Positions 1 to 8,024 of a DNA stretch of 64,000 bases are shown piece by piece (position 1 is the stretch's first letter; every line of letters starts with the position of its first letter). Where the stretch lies: the NCBI RefSeq assembly GCF_004122105.1, contig NZ_SBKN01000002.1, positions 331,203 through 395,202 on the forward strand, in the 5' to 3' direction. The DNA is from Flavobacterium stagni. GTDB lineage: Bacteria > Bacteroidota > Bacteroidia > Flavobacteriales > Flavobacteriaceae. Made by a program: the position numbers and the translations under genes. Below the pieces are notes generated by a model. That model saw only the letters and a list, made by a program, of their open reading frames with translations, did not search any database and had not been told where the DNA came from.

Positions 1-29
1 ACTTGAAACCTGAAACCCTCATTCTTCCC

Positions 30-617
30 ATGAAACCCGTATTCTCCCTCTGTTGTTTGATTCTTCTTTTCGCCTGTTCCCAAAAAGAAGCCCAACCCAA
101 ACCAATTGCGACACCTACCACCACGGAAACCGATATTTATTTCGCGATAAATTTGGTGTTTGAAACCTTACAAGAAGCCGAAGCCTTAGAAGGCAATCAA
201 ACACCGTATCTTGCTGACCGATTGGTTTTGCCTTCCTATTGTGAGGAAAATTCACATTTGAAGAAAAAGATAGACGCTTATTTCCCTGGCGATTCGGTCT
301 TCCTTACTGCCCAATGTAAGCAGTGGCGTAATTTGAAATTGGACCCCCAACAAATTCAATACAAAAAGTTACTTTCAGCCGATGAATTAGCCAAAATGAG
401 GGATGCCAAAGCCACTGACCGACAAGCCCACTTTTTGGACAACTACCAAAAGAAATACGGTAAGCTGCTTTTCTATCAGGTGAGTATTCCGGTTTTCGCC
501 CACGACAAGAAAACATTTTACATTGATGTGAATACAATTGGGAGTGGCCAATCGTTCTTGTTTACCCAAAAAAAGGGAAAATGGTCGGGTAGGGTGGTTT
601 CCAACTGGATTTCGTAG
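30..617 (+). CDS. Hypothetical lipoprotein
   Basis: A 195-residue protein of unknown function. The start at 30 is preferred over an in-frame TTG at 3 because it places a classic lipoprotein signal at the N-terminus: MKP, a hydrophobic stretch, then the lipobox LLFAC followed by SQKE. The cysteine should be lipidated and the protein anchored in a membrane. The mature part is mixed polar with FYQVSIPVFAHDKKTFYIDV near the C-terminus, which looks like a beta-rich globular domain, but I recognise no family. The upstream edge of the window cuts off its context. The gene is flanked by short tgaaacc-type repeats on both sides. Confidence 0.75.
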   Translation: MKPVFSLCCLILLFACSQKEAQPKPIATPTTTETDIYFAINLVFETLQEAEALEGNQTPYLADRLVLPSYCEENSHLKKKIDAYFPGDSVFLTAQCKQWRNLKLDPQQIQYKKLLSADELAKMRDAKATDRQAHFLDNYQKKYGKLLFYQVSIPVFAHDKKTFYIDVNTIGSGQSFLFTQKKGKWSGRVVSNWIS

Positions 618-854
618 TCCCAGAAATAGGTATTTTGTTTTTTTTTTCCAGAAAACCCAGTATCATGCTGGGTGTTACTAAGCCGCTAAGCTCCTGAGCA
701 AACGTTGCGTGAAGAATGGGATGGGATTTCTCCTTGCGTCGAAATGACAAGATCGTGTTTAAAGCTACTGAGATTCTGAGACGCTAAGCCCCTGAGCAAA
801 CGTAAACTTCAATTTTCCCCGAATAACCTGAAACCTGAAACTTGAAACTTCACC
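618..854. repeat. Intergenic region with dispersed short repeats
   Basis: No credible gene. Two copies of a 21-nt element, gctaagctcctgagcaaacgt-like, lie at 685-705 and 783-803 and differ at one base. Between them is a segment ending gtcgaaatgacaa, of a type often seen between flavobacterial genes. At 826-849 the units cctgaaac and ttgaaac repeat; the same units occur at positions 2-17 on the other side of the lipoprotein gene. A related copy of the ctgagattctgaga element lies inverted near 32846-32882. Confidence 0.6.
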
Positions 855-2219
855 TCACACTGTCATTGAGAACAACTGCGTCTGTGGCGCAGTGCGTTGC
901 AAATGCAGGTCAAATGCCATACAAATGTTGCGCACATAAGGTTTACCTTTTTCGGTGATTTGGAGTCCGTTGAGGTGGAACTCCAACAAGCCATCGTGTT
1001 CCATTTCTTGCAAATGGGCAATGACTTCGGGAATTTCATTAAAATACAAGGCGTCGTCTTCCCATTGCGTTTGGAAAGTACACATTAAATTTAAGATATG
1101 GCGACGGATCACTAAGTCTTCTTCCGTCAAGAGATGACCGCGAAGTATAGGAATTTCATTTTGTTCCAAACGGTCGTAGTAGTCTTCTAAATTCTTTTCA
1201 TTTTGGGCAAAACTGTACCAACTGTCCCCAATCGAGGAAACGCCCAAGCCAATCATGACTTTGGTTTTGGTTACCGTATAGCCCATAAAATTGCGGTGGA
1301 GTGTTCCGTTTTGAAACGCCTCATACATGGAGTCGGAGGACAGTGCGAAATGGTCCATCCCAATTTCGTGGTAATGGTGGGTAGCGAGACGTTTTTTACC
1401 TTCTTCATACAATTGGCGTTTCACGTCGTCTTGTGGCAAATCCTCGTCTTTAAATCCGCGTTGGCCGTTGCCTTTGATCCAAGGCACGTGCGCATAGCTA
1501 TAAAATGCCAAGCGGTCGGGGAGGAGCGACTTGGTTTTGTCGATCGTGTCCATCACATCTTCCAGGGTTTGGAACGGGAGTCCGAACACCAAATCATGGC
1601 CAATCGAAGTGTACCCAATTTCGCGCGCCCAAAAGGTTACTTTGGCTACATTATGAAAGGGTTGGATGCGGTGAATAGCGGTTTGAACGGTAGTTGAATA
1701 ATCTTGTACGCCAAAACTCACCCGACGAAAGCCCAAATCATACAGCGTTTGTAAATGCTCGCGTGTGGTATTGTTGGGATGTCCCTCAAAACTAAATTCG
1801 TGATCACGGGCCACATTCGCTTCTTTCAAGATTCCGGTAATCAACCGACGGAGGTTGTCTGGAGAAAAGAAGGTAGGTGTACCGCCACCCAAGTGGATTT
1901 CGCGGATATTTGGTTTTTTAGGTAATAATTCGCAGTATAAATTCCATTCCTTCAACACCGCAGTAATATAGGGATGTTCGACCTCATGCCGTTTGGTAAT
2001 CCGTTTGTTGCAACCGCAGAAGGTACATAAACTTTCACAAAAAGGGAGGTGAATATAGAGGCTGATGCCCTCCGAACTATTCGTTTCCTTGAAGGCTTGG
2101 ATCAAGGTTTTTTCCCATGCAGGTAGCGTGAAATCCGTTTCATTCCAGTAGGGAACGGTGGGATAACTCGTGTACCGTGGACCGGGTACATTGTATTTCT
2201 GGATGAGTGAAGGAGTCAT
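855..2219 (-). CDS. hemN: Oxygen-independent coproporphyrinogen III oxidase
   Basis: Radical-SAM enzyme that decarboxylates coproporphyrinogen III to protoporphyrinogen IX without oxygen, in cytoplasmic heme synthesis. The radical SAM cluster motif CESLCTFCGC (CxxxCxxCxC) lies near residue 65, followed by GGGTPTF and, further on, FGVQDYS. The N-terminal block NVPGPRYTSYPTVPYW is the usual HemN opening. Length (454 residues) is normal for the family. An ATG four codons upstream (2231) is also open; I prefer 2219 because family members start just before SLIQKYNVPGPRY and a TACCTTTG promoter element at 2240-2247 would leave almost no leader for the longer form. The gene stands alone on its transcript, after the terminator of the DUF349 gene. 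Confidence 0.93.
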   Translation of the reverse strand: MTPSLIQKYNVPGPRYTSYPTVPYWNETDFTLPAWEKTLIQAFKETNSSEGISLYIHLPFCESLCTFCGCNKRITKRHEVEHPYITAVLKEWNLYCELLPKKPNIREIHLGGGTPTFFSPDNLRRLITGILKEANVARDHEFSFEGHPNNTTREHLQTLYDLGFRRVSFGVQDYSTTVQTAIHRIQPFHNVAKVTFWAREIGYTSIGHDLVFGLPFQTLEDVMDTIDKTKSLLPDRLAFYSYAHVPWIKGNGQRGFKDEDLPQDDVKRQLYEEGKKRLATHHYHEIGMDHFALSSDSMYEAFQNGTLHRNFMGYTVTKTKVMIGLGVSSIGDSWYSFAQNEKNLEDYYDRLEQNEIPILRGHLLTEEDLVIRRHILNLMCTFQTQWEDDALYFNEIPEVIAHLQEMEHDGLLEFHLNGLQITEKGKPYVRNICMAFDLHLQRTAPQTQLFSMTV

Positions 2220-2239
2220 GGGTTTATGCAATTTTGTAC

Positions 2240-2247
2240 CAAAGGTA
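2240..2247 (-). promoter_or_regulatory. Candidate -7 element for hemN
   Basis: On the minus strand the sequence TACCTTTG matches the Bacteroidota -7 consensus TAnnTTTG, about 20 bp before the chosen hemN start. No clear TTTG is found 19 bp further upstream, so only half of the promoter is supported. Confidence 0.4.
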
Positions 2248-2286
2248 GGCGCAAACCATTCCTTATAAAATGATAATTGTCATGCA

Positions 2287-2313
2287 TAAAAAAAGTCCGC
2301 TATTCTGCGGACT
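2287..2313 (-). terminator. Intrinsic terminator overlapping the DUF349 stop codon
   Basis: Stem AGTCCGC/GCGGACT with a 6-nt loop, followed on the minus strand by a run of seven T. The 5' arm and loop lie within the last codons of the DUF349 gene and the stop codon is in the loop region, so coding sequence doubles as terminator. Confidence 0.8.
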
Positions 2314-4432
2314 CTTTATTTTGCTTGATTAAAGCATTGATATGTTTCAATTTGTCTTTCCAGGTGAGCAATTCCTCTTTGTGTCGTTCGATGCTTTTCT
2401 TCACCTCATTTACAATCGGGTTGTTTTTGCTGTTTTGGAAGAACTGAATGTTGTTTTCCAATTGGAAGATTTCATGTTGTACTTCGTCAATTTTGCGCAT
2501 GATGAATAATTTTTCGTTATCCAACTTACGGCTGTCATCCCCAGCGAAAGCATCCAATTTGCTCGTGAAACGATTCATTTCACCTTCTTTTTTGCTGGCG
2601 CTTAATTTTTCGAATAAGGCATCCAAAATCTTGTTGAATTTCCCTTCGATATGACGACGGTTGAACGGTACTTTCCCCAGTCCTTTCCACGCTTCAATAT
2701 GCACTTTGATCGCATCTAAGTCGGTTTTGTGGTCACCTACCAACTCGAAACTACGCAATTGTTCCAAATAGGCTTTCTTCTTGTTGAAGGCTTCCATTTC
2801 TACCGCATTTTCTTCTTTTTTGCTGTCTTTTAAACGCTCAAAGTACGAATTACAAGCTTCTTTGAATTCTTTCCACAATGCATCCGAGAATTTACGTGGC
2901 ACATGACCAATGGTTTTCCATTCGTCTTGAATTTGTTTCATCACGGCCGTTGTGCCTTCAAAATCTTCCGAGTCTTTTAAGGCTTTGGCTTTTTCAACCA
3001 AGGCTTGCTTACGACTTAAATTATCGCTTTGATCACGTTTGATTTCTTTATAGAACGAATTTTTAAGCGAATTAAAATTGCGAACTGCATTTTTAAAAGC
3101 AGCCCAAGTCGCTTCATTCACTTCGGCAGGTACCTTGCCAGTGGCAAAGAACGCATTGCGTAAGGCTTCTACTTTGGCAATTTGATTCACCCACAATTGG
3201 TGCGCGTCTACTTTTTCCGTAGCCAACTGCTCCAATTGGGCGATGATTTCTTGTTTTTTCTGTAAGTTTTCCGTTTCACGGTGACGGAAGCTTTCGGCAA
3301 GCGATTCGCGTTTGTCGTGCATTTTTTTGGTCAACTCACTAAATTTCTCCCACAATTCCTCACGAACGTCTTTGGAAACGGGTCCGATATCCTCTTTCCA
3401 AATGCGGTGTAAATCTTGCAATTCACGGAAAGCTTTATTGATGTCGGCTTCGTCTAACAATTCTTCAACACGTGCAATGATGCGTTGTTTCTGTTCGAGA
3501 TTGTGTTTGAATTCCAAATCACGGGCTTCACGGTCCAAGTGCAACACATCGTAGAAGTTTTCTAGATGGAAGTGGTAGTTGTTCCACACGTGATTGTATT
3601 TATCTTTTGGTATCGGTCCCGCATTTTTCCAGCGTTCGCGAATATCGTTCAATTGTTTTAAGGCTTGCGCAATGTTGCCTGTCGAGTTTGCGACAACATT
3701 TTTCAATTCCTCTACTAACGCCTCGCGTTTTTCAAGGTTGGATTTAAGCGCATTTTGAAGTGATTTGAAATGGTTGTTTTTCAAATCACGGTATTTAGTA
3801 TATAAAGAATCGAATCGTTTTTTTAACGGGAAATCGTAATGGAAATCTTCTGTAGTATCGGGGTTTTCCGCATGGAATTCGTCGCGTTTCTCATCGATGA
3901 AATGGTGGAATTTCAACATAAACGATTTGCGCAATTCTTCCACATGTTCGCGAACCGACATCACATGGTCAACATTGACCAATTCTTCCAAGGCGTTCAC
4001 CAATTGCTCCATCGACAAGGTGTCGTAATCCTGCATCGGAATGTCGTGACGGCCTTTCAAGGTTTCGTCTTCGCTTTCCTCTGCATTGACATCAGCGATG
4101 GCATTCACAGCAGCTTCTTGTTCGGTAATTGCCGCAGCAGGTATATCGGCTTCTTCACCCGAAAGCACTTCCGTTTCCACCGGAGTTTCTTCGGCTAAGG
4201 GCGCTTCGACTTCGGTATCGGGTACCGGACTTTCAGCTACCGCTTCTTCAACTGTTTCGGCAACAACTTCTTCAACAGTCTCTTCAACTGTTTCAGCAAC
4301 CGTTTCTTCTACCGTTTCGGCAACACTTTCCTCCTGAACTACAGGTGTTTCTGTAGCAGCGGTTTCTTGATTTTCCATTCCATCTGATCCGTTTTGCTCC
4401 GGAATCAGGTTATCATTCAATTCTTCTGACAT
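2300..4432 (-). CDS. DUF349 domain-containing coiled-coil protein
   Basis: A 710-residue protein with repeated DUF349 helical units; recurring patterns such as W(K/E)xIGxVPRK, WKNAGPIPKDKYN, WKEDIGPVSKDV and WKGLGKVPFNRR mark at least five copies between about residues 200 and 610. Roughly the first 130 residues are very acidic and contain a run of VAETVEE-like repeats, probably disordered. The molecular function of DUF349 proteins is not established to my knowledge. The start at 4432 (MSEELNDN) is preferred over an upstream ATG at 4498, which would add an unlikely 22-residue extension. The gene follows aroE on the same strand after a 127-bp gap and probably has its own promoter. Confident as a family call, with no functional claim. 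Confidence 0.88.
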   Translation of the reverse strand: MSEELNDNLIPEQNGSDGMENQETAATETPVVQEESVAETVEETVAETVEETVEEVVAETVEEAVAESPVPDTEVEAPLAEETPVETEVLSGEEADIPAAAITEQEAAVNAIADVNAEESEDETLKGRHDIPMQDYDTLSMEQLVNALEELVNVDHVMSVREHVEELRKSFMLKFHHFIDEKRDEFHAENPDTTEDFHYDFPLKKRFDSLYTKYRDLKNNHFKSLQNALKSNLEKREALVEELKNVVANSTGNIAQALKQLNDIRERWKNAGPIPKDKYNHVWNNYHFHLENFYDVLHLDREARDLEFKHNLEQKQRIIARVEELLDEADINKAFRELQDLHRIWKEDIGPVSKDVREELWEKFSELTKKMHDKRESLAESFRHRETENLQKKQEIIAQLEQLATEKVDAHQLWVNQIAKVEALRNAFFATGKVPAEVNEATWAAFKNAVRNFNSLKNSFYKEIKRDQSDNLSRKQALVEKAKALKDSEDFEGTTAVMKQIQDEWKTIGHVPRKFSDALWKEFKEACNSYFERLKDSKKEENAVEMEAFNKKKAYLEQLRSFELVGDHKTDLDAIKVHIEAWKGLGKVPFNRRHIEGKFNKILDALFEKLSASKKEGEMNRFTSKLDAFAGDDSRKLDNEKLFIMRKIDEVQHEIFQLENNIQFFQNSKNNPIVNEVKKSIERHKEELLTWKDKLKHINALIKQNKESAE

Positions 4433-4559
4433 TCGATTAAGTTGTGGGGTTATACACTTATTTAGGGCGAAAGATAGTAAAGAAGTGCCAAAATACAAAG
4501 AAAATCAGCGGTTTCTGACGTTATTATTCGTTTAAAAAAAGAATGATTGTGAGGAGTGC

Positions 4560-5312
4560 CTAGGAACGGTTCCAAATTTTCCAAGCTTTTTCGGCTTGAA
4601 AAACCAACATGGGATAGCCGTTTTCAATCAAAGCACCTTGGGCTTCAGCCTGTTGGAGGAAAAGTGTTTTTTCGGGATTATAAATCAAATCAAAAGCGAT
4701 ATGGCGGGAAGTAAAATAGGTATAGGGAATGGGCGGACATTGGTCTATGTTGGGAAAAGTCCCCAGGGGAGTGCAATTAATGATGATGGAGTAGGTGTCG
4801 AAAATCGTTTCGTTCAAATGTTCGTACCGAATCGCATTGGGGTAATCATTTCGAGAAACGAAGGCATACAAAATTCCCATTTTTTCGAGGGCAAAGGCCA
4901 CCGCTTTGGCAGCGCCACCCGTACCTAGAATTAGGGCTTTTTTATGGTGGGGAAGGAGAAGCGGCGTCAAGGCTTTTTTGAACCCAAACCAATCCGAATT
5001 ATAGCCTTTAATTTTTCCATTTTTTTTGAATCGAATGACGTTGACAGCGCCAATCTTTTTAGCATTTTCCGAAAGTTCGTCCAAATACGTAAGTATCGCT
5101 TCTTTATAGGGAATGGTCACATTCAATCCCTTGATATCGGGATGATTGGCTCTTACTTCAGGGAAATCGGAAATCGATGGGAGATCAAAATTCTCATAGG
5201 TATATTCTTGATAATGTTCTGCACTGAATTTCTTGCCAAAATACGTTCGGGAAAAAGAATAGTCGATGTTGCGGCCTATTAATCCGTAGCGTTTTTTGGG
5301 GGAATCGGACAT
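4560..5312 (-). CDS. aroE: Shikimate dehydrogenase
   Basis: NADPH-dependent reduction of 3-dehydroshikimate to shikimate in aromatic amino acid synthesis. Substrate side: YSFSRTYF near the N-terminus (the shikimate-binding Ser pair) and NVTIPYKEAI with the catalytic Lys; YNSDWFGF carries the conserved Asp. The Rossmann loop is LGTGGAAKAVAFAL and the downstream INCTPLG is typical. The 250-residue length is slightly shorter than E. coli AroE, as usual in Bacteroidota. The start at 5312 (MSDSPKKRYGLIG) overlaps the stop codon of the upstream TPR gene by one base (TAATG), so the two are translationally coupled; a longer frame to 5360 would run back into that gene. Confidence 0.93.
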   Translation of the reverse strand: MSDSPKKRYGLIGRNIDYSFSRTYFGKKFSAEHYQEYTYENFDLPSISDFPEVRANHPDIKGLNVTIPYKEAILTYLDELSENAKKIGAVNVIRFKKNGKIKGYNSDWFGFKKALTPLLLPHHKKALILGTGGAAKAVAFALEKMGILYAFVSRNDYPNAIRYEHLNETIFDTYSIIINCTPLGTFPNIDQCPPIPYTYFTSRHIAFDLIYNPEKTLFLQQAEAQGALIENGYPMLVFQAEKAWKIWNRS

Positions 5313-6706
5313 TATTTTTGGAATTTTGCGATGTAATGTTGTACCGTTGGACGTTCCCAAATCGAGGGGAATAATTCTTCAATGAGTGTATGGTGTGCGT
5401 AATTTTGACGCAAGCCATTCGCTAAATGGTACAATCCTTTTTCATCCAAATGTTGCATAAAATACAAGCCAGCCAAGCGGTATTCAATTTCGAATTCTTC
5501 GGGATAATATTCAGAGGCTTGCAATAAAGTAAGCACCGCATTATCGTATTCGCCCAAATAATTCAAAATGTCTACCCAAAACAACCAAGTGTCCAATTCG
5601 AAATCTCCGAATTCTACCGCTTTACGATACCCGTACTCGGCTTCTTCGTAAAAATTCATGGCTTTGTTAATGGTGGCATAGCGCTTCCAATAGCCGCGGT
5701 TTTGATCGTCAATCGCCAAGGCTTTATTCACGTAGAACAAGGCTTTTTGGAAGTTTTTTTCTCGAATATAAAAATCGGTGATGGCAATCCAACCTTTGTC
5801 TAAAAGCGGATCTTCGTGCACCGTTTGGTTGAAAAATTTCATCGCTTCGGCGCGATTGCCTAATTTTTCATGGCATTTTCCGATACGCAATAGGGCGTAG
5901 GAGGTAGGATCATCAAGGTTGATGGTTTGTTCGTAACATTCAATCGCTTCTTCATAGCGCATCAATCGTTCCAAGGCCTTACCTTTTTCCATATAAGCTC
6001 CCACAAACGTATCATCGATGTAGGTGGCGTATTCAAAAGCACGAACGGCATTTTCGTAATCTTTCAATCCGTAATACAAACGACCAGATTGGTGCCAAGC
6101 GATTTCACTGTAAGGATTACGATCGATATACGTTTTTAGGTACTCAACCGCTTCTTTATTTTGGTCTAAAAACTCAAAACAATACACCACATTATATAAA
6201 GCCGATTGATCCATGATGTCTTCTTCTAAACATTTGATGAAGCTTTCTTTAGCCGCTTCCAAATTGTCCATAAAAAGGTATTCCATGCCCATTAAGTTAT
6301 AGACATCGGCATAATCATCGGTAAATTCTAAGGCTTGTTGTAAGCATTCCACCGCTTTTTCGTGGTTGTCGCGTTTGGAATAAATACTGGCGCGCTGAAT
6401 GAAGATTTCTTCGTTGTGCGGTTCAATCGCATAGAGCTCGTTTAACAACCGCTCAGCAGCATCTAGTTTGTCTTCGTAGACCAACATTTCGACTTGAACC
6501 AATTTAAGCCCTGTCGATTTCGGATGTTGTTCTAATCCTAATTTCAGTGCTTTCTTGGCTAAGTTGGTTTTCCCCATGTCGAGGTAGTGCAAAATGATCT
6601 CCTCAAACTCTTCCGAATCGAAGAAGAATACTTTGTTCGTTTTCAGCATCGACTCAAAACGGTTGAGCGATAAGTTGTAGTCGTCTTCTTCGTGATCCAG
6701 ATACAT
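5312..6706 (-). CDS. Tetratricopeptide repeat protein
   Basis: A 464-residue soluble protein made almost entirely of TPR helical hairpins, for example LMGMEYLFMDNLEAAKESF and YMEKGKALERLMRYEEAIEC. No signal peptide is visible; the N-terminus is acidic (MYLDHEEDD), so it is probably cytoplasmic. TPRs mediate protein-protein contacts; the partner is unknown. It is translationally coupled to aroE downstream by a one-base stop/start overlap, an arrangement I recall from other flavobacteria. A TACCTTTA sequence just upstream is one base off the -7 consensus and may be the promoter. Confidence 0.85.
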   Translation of the reverse strand: MYLDHEEDDYNLSLNRFESMLKTNKVFFFDSEEFEEIILHYLDMGKTNLAKKALKLGLEQHPKSTGLKLVQVEMLVYEDKLDAAERLLNELYAIEPHNEEIFIQRASIYSKRDNHEKAVECLQQALEFTDDYADVYNLMGMEYLFMDNLEAAKESFIKCLEEDIMDQSALYNVVYCFEFLDQNKEAVEYLKTYIDRNPYSEIAWHQSGRLYYGLKDYENAVRAFEYATYIDDTFVGAYMEKGKALERLMRYEEAIECYEQTINLDDPTSYALLRIGKCHEKLGNRAEAMKFFNQTVHEDPLLDKGWIAITDFYIREKNFQKALFYVNKALAIDDQNRGYWKRYATINKAMNFYEEAEYGYRKAVEFGDFELDTWLFWVDILNYLGEYDNAVLTLLQASEYYPEEFEIEYRLAGLYFMQHLDEKGLYHLANGLRQNYAHHTLIEELFPSIWERPTVQHYIAKFQK

Positions 6707-6803
6707 AGCAATTGGGGTTAACGTTATGCATACTAAAGGTACACAACCCTTTTCGGAAAACGTAAATTTTAACGAATTGTTTTAAACAATTTAATTAACA
6801 GGT

Positions 6804-8012
6804 TTAGCGGTTAACTGCTTTATCCTCAGCTAAAATCTCATCCAATACAGCCAACAGGATGGCACAACCTTCCCGAATTTCGTCTTCAGAAACCGTAAGT
6901 GGTGGTGTAATTCGGATGGCTTTTCCTTCAAATAATAACCAAAAAAGAATGAGTCCGCGGTCTTGGGCTTTCAAAATCGCGCGGTTGGTTATTTCCGGAT
7001 CGGCCGTCATCGCAGCCAACATGAGTCCGCGGCCCCGAACTTCCTCAATCAGTGGATGAACCAATAAAGAACGGAACAAAGCTTCTTTTTCCAATGATTG
7101 TCGGGCATAATCTTGGTCCAACACTTCTTGTAAGGTGGCCAAACTCGCCGCCGCAATCACCGGATGACCGCCAAACGTAGTAATATGTCCCAATTTGGGA
7201 TCGTGACTCAACAAGTCCATGTATTTTTCGTTGGCTATGAAGCCGCCTACAGGCATACCGCCTGCCATTCCTTTGCCAATAATCACTACGTCGGGCACCA
7301 CATTGTAATTTTCGTAGCCAAAAAGTTTACCTGTGCGTCCAAATCCGGGTTGGATTTCGTCAACTATCATCAGAGCGCCTACTTCTTCACAGCGTTGTTT
7401 GACTTTAGTCAAGAATCCGTTCTGAGGTTCGATAAAACCCGCGCCACCTTGGATACTCTCCAAAATAATCCCCGCTGTTTTGGTCGTGATTTTTTCTAAA
7501 TCGGCTTCGTTATTAAAGGTGATAAAATCCACATCGGGAACGAGGGGACGGAAGATTTGCTTGCGTTCTTCAAAGCCCATAACACTCATCGAACCCATCG
7601 TATTGCCATGATAGGCATTGTGGCAGGAAATCAATTGTGAGCGACCCGTAACGCGGCGCACCAACTTCAACGCGCCTTCTGTGGCTTCGGTACCTGAATT
7701 GACCAAATAGACTTTATTCAGGGACGGATGCATGTGTTGTACCAATAACTTACAGTACTCCGTAGCGGGATGTTGGGCATATTCCCCATACACCATGACG
7801 TGGGAATATTTATGGAGTTGGTCAATAATTGCTTGATTCACGCGTGGATGTTGGTGTCCCAACGAACAGGCTGAAACGCCCGCTACAAAATCCAAGTATT
7901 TTTTATTTTGGGTATCGTAAATATAACTTCCCTTGGCATGAGAAACTTCCATTGCTAGGGGATAGGGCGAAGTTTGCGCCTGGTATTTAAAAAAGTCCGC
8001 TTTACTACTCAT
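6804..8012 (-). CDS. Class III PLP-dependent aminotransferase
   Basis: A 402-residue fold-type I aminotransferase related to acetylornithine/ornithine/GABA aminotransferases. Visible family marks: NSGTEATEGALKL (phosphate cup), YHGNTMGS, DEIQPGFGRTG with the PLP-pyridine Asp, the Schiff-base Lys in IIGKGMAGGMPVGG, and TTFGGHPVIAAAS. Substrate cannot be read from sequence; in Bacteroidota this group is generally called aspartate aminotransferase family protein. It lies 12 bp downstream of the OstA-like gene on the same strand, so the two are probably co-transcribed, though no metabolic link between them is obvious. No arginine-biosynthesis genes are nearby, which weakens an argD call. Confidence 0.88.
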   Translation of the reverse strand: MSSKADFFKYQAQTSPYPLAMEVSHAKGSYIYDTQNKKYLDFVAGVSACSLGHQHPRVNQAIIDQLHKYSHVMVYGEYAQHPATEYCKLLVQHMHPSLNKVYLVNSGTEATEGALKLVRRVTGRSQLISCHNAYHGNTMGSMSVMGFEERKQIFRPLVPDVDFITFNNEADLEKITTKTAGIILESIQGGAGFIEPQNGFLTKVKQRCEEVGALMIVDEIQPGFGRTGKLFGYENYNVVPDVVIIGKGMAGGMPVGGFIANEKYMDLLSHDPKLGHITTFGGHPVIAAASLATLQEVLDQDYARQSLEKEALFRSLLVHPLIEEVRGRGLMLAAMTADPEITNRAILKAQDRGLILFWLLFEGKAIRITPPLTVSEDEIREGCAILLAVLDEILAEDKAVNR

Positions 8013-8024
8013 GGTAACTCGGTA

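Noticed and set aside
3839..4356. Plus-strand frames opposite the DUF349 gene
   Set aside because: Antisense shadows of a well-supported gene; Ser/Ala/Val-rich composition follows from the acidic repeat on the other strand.
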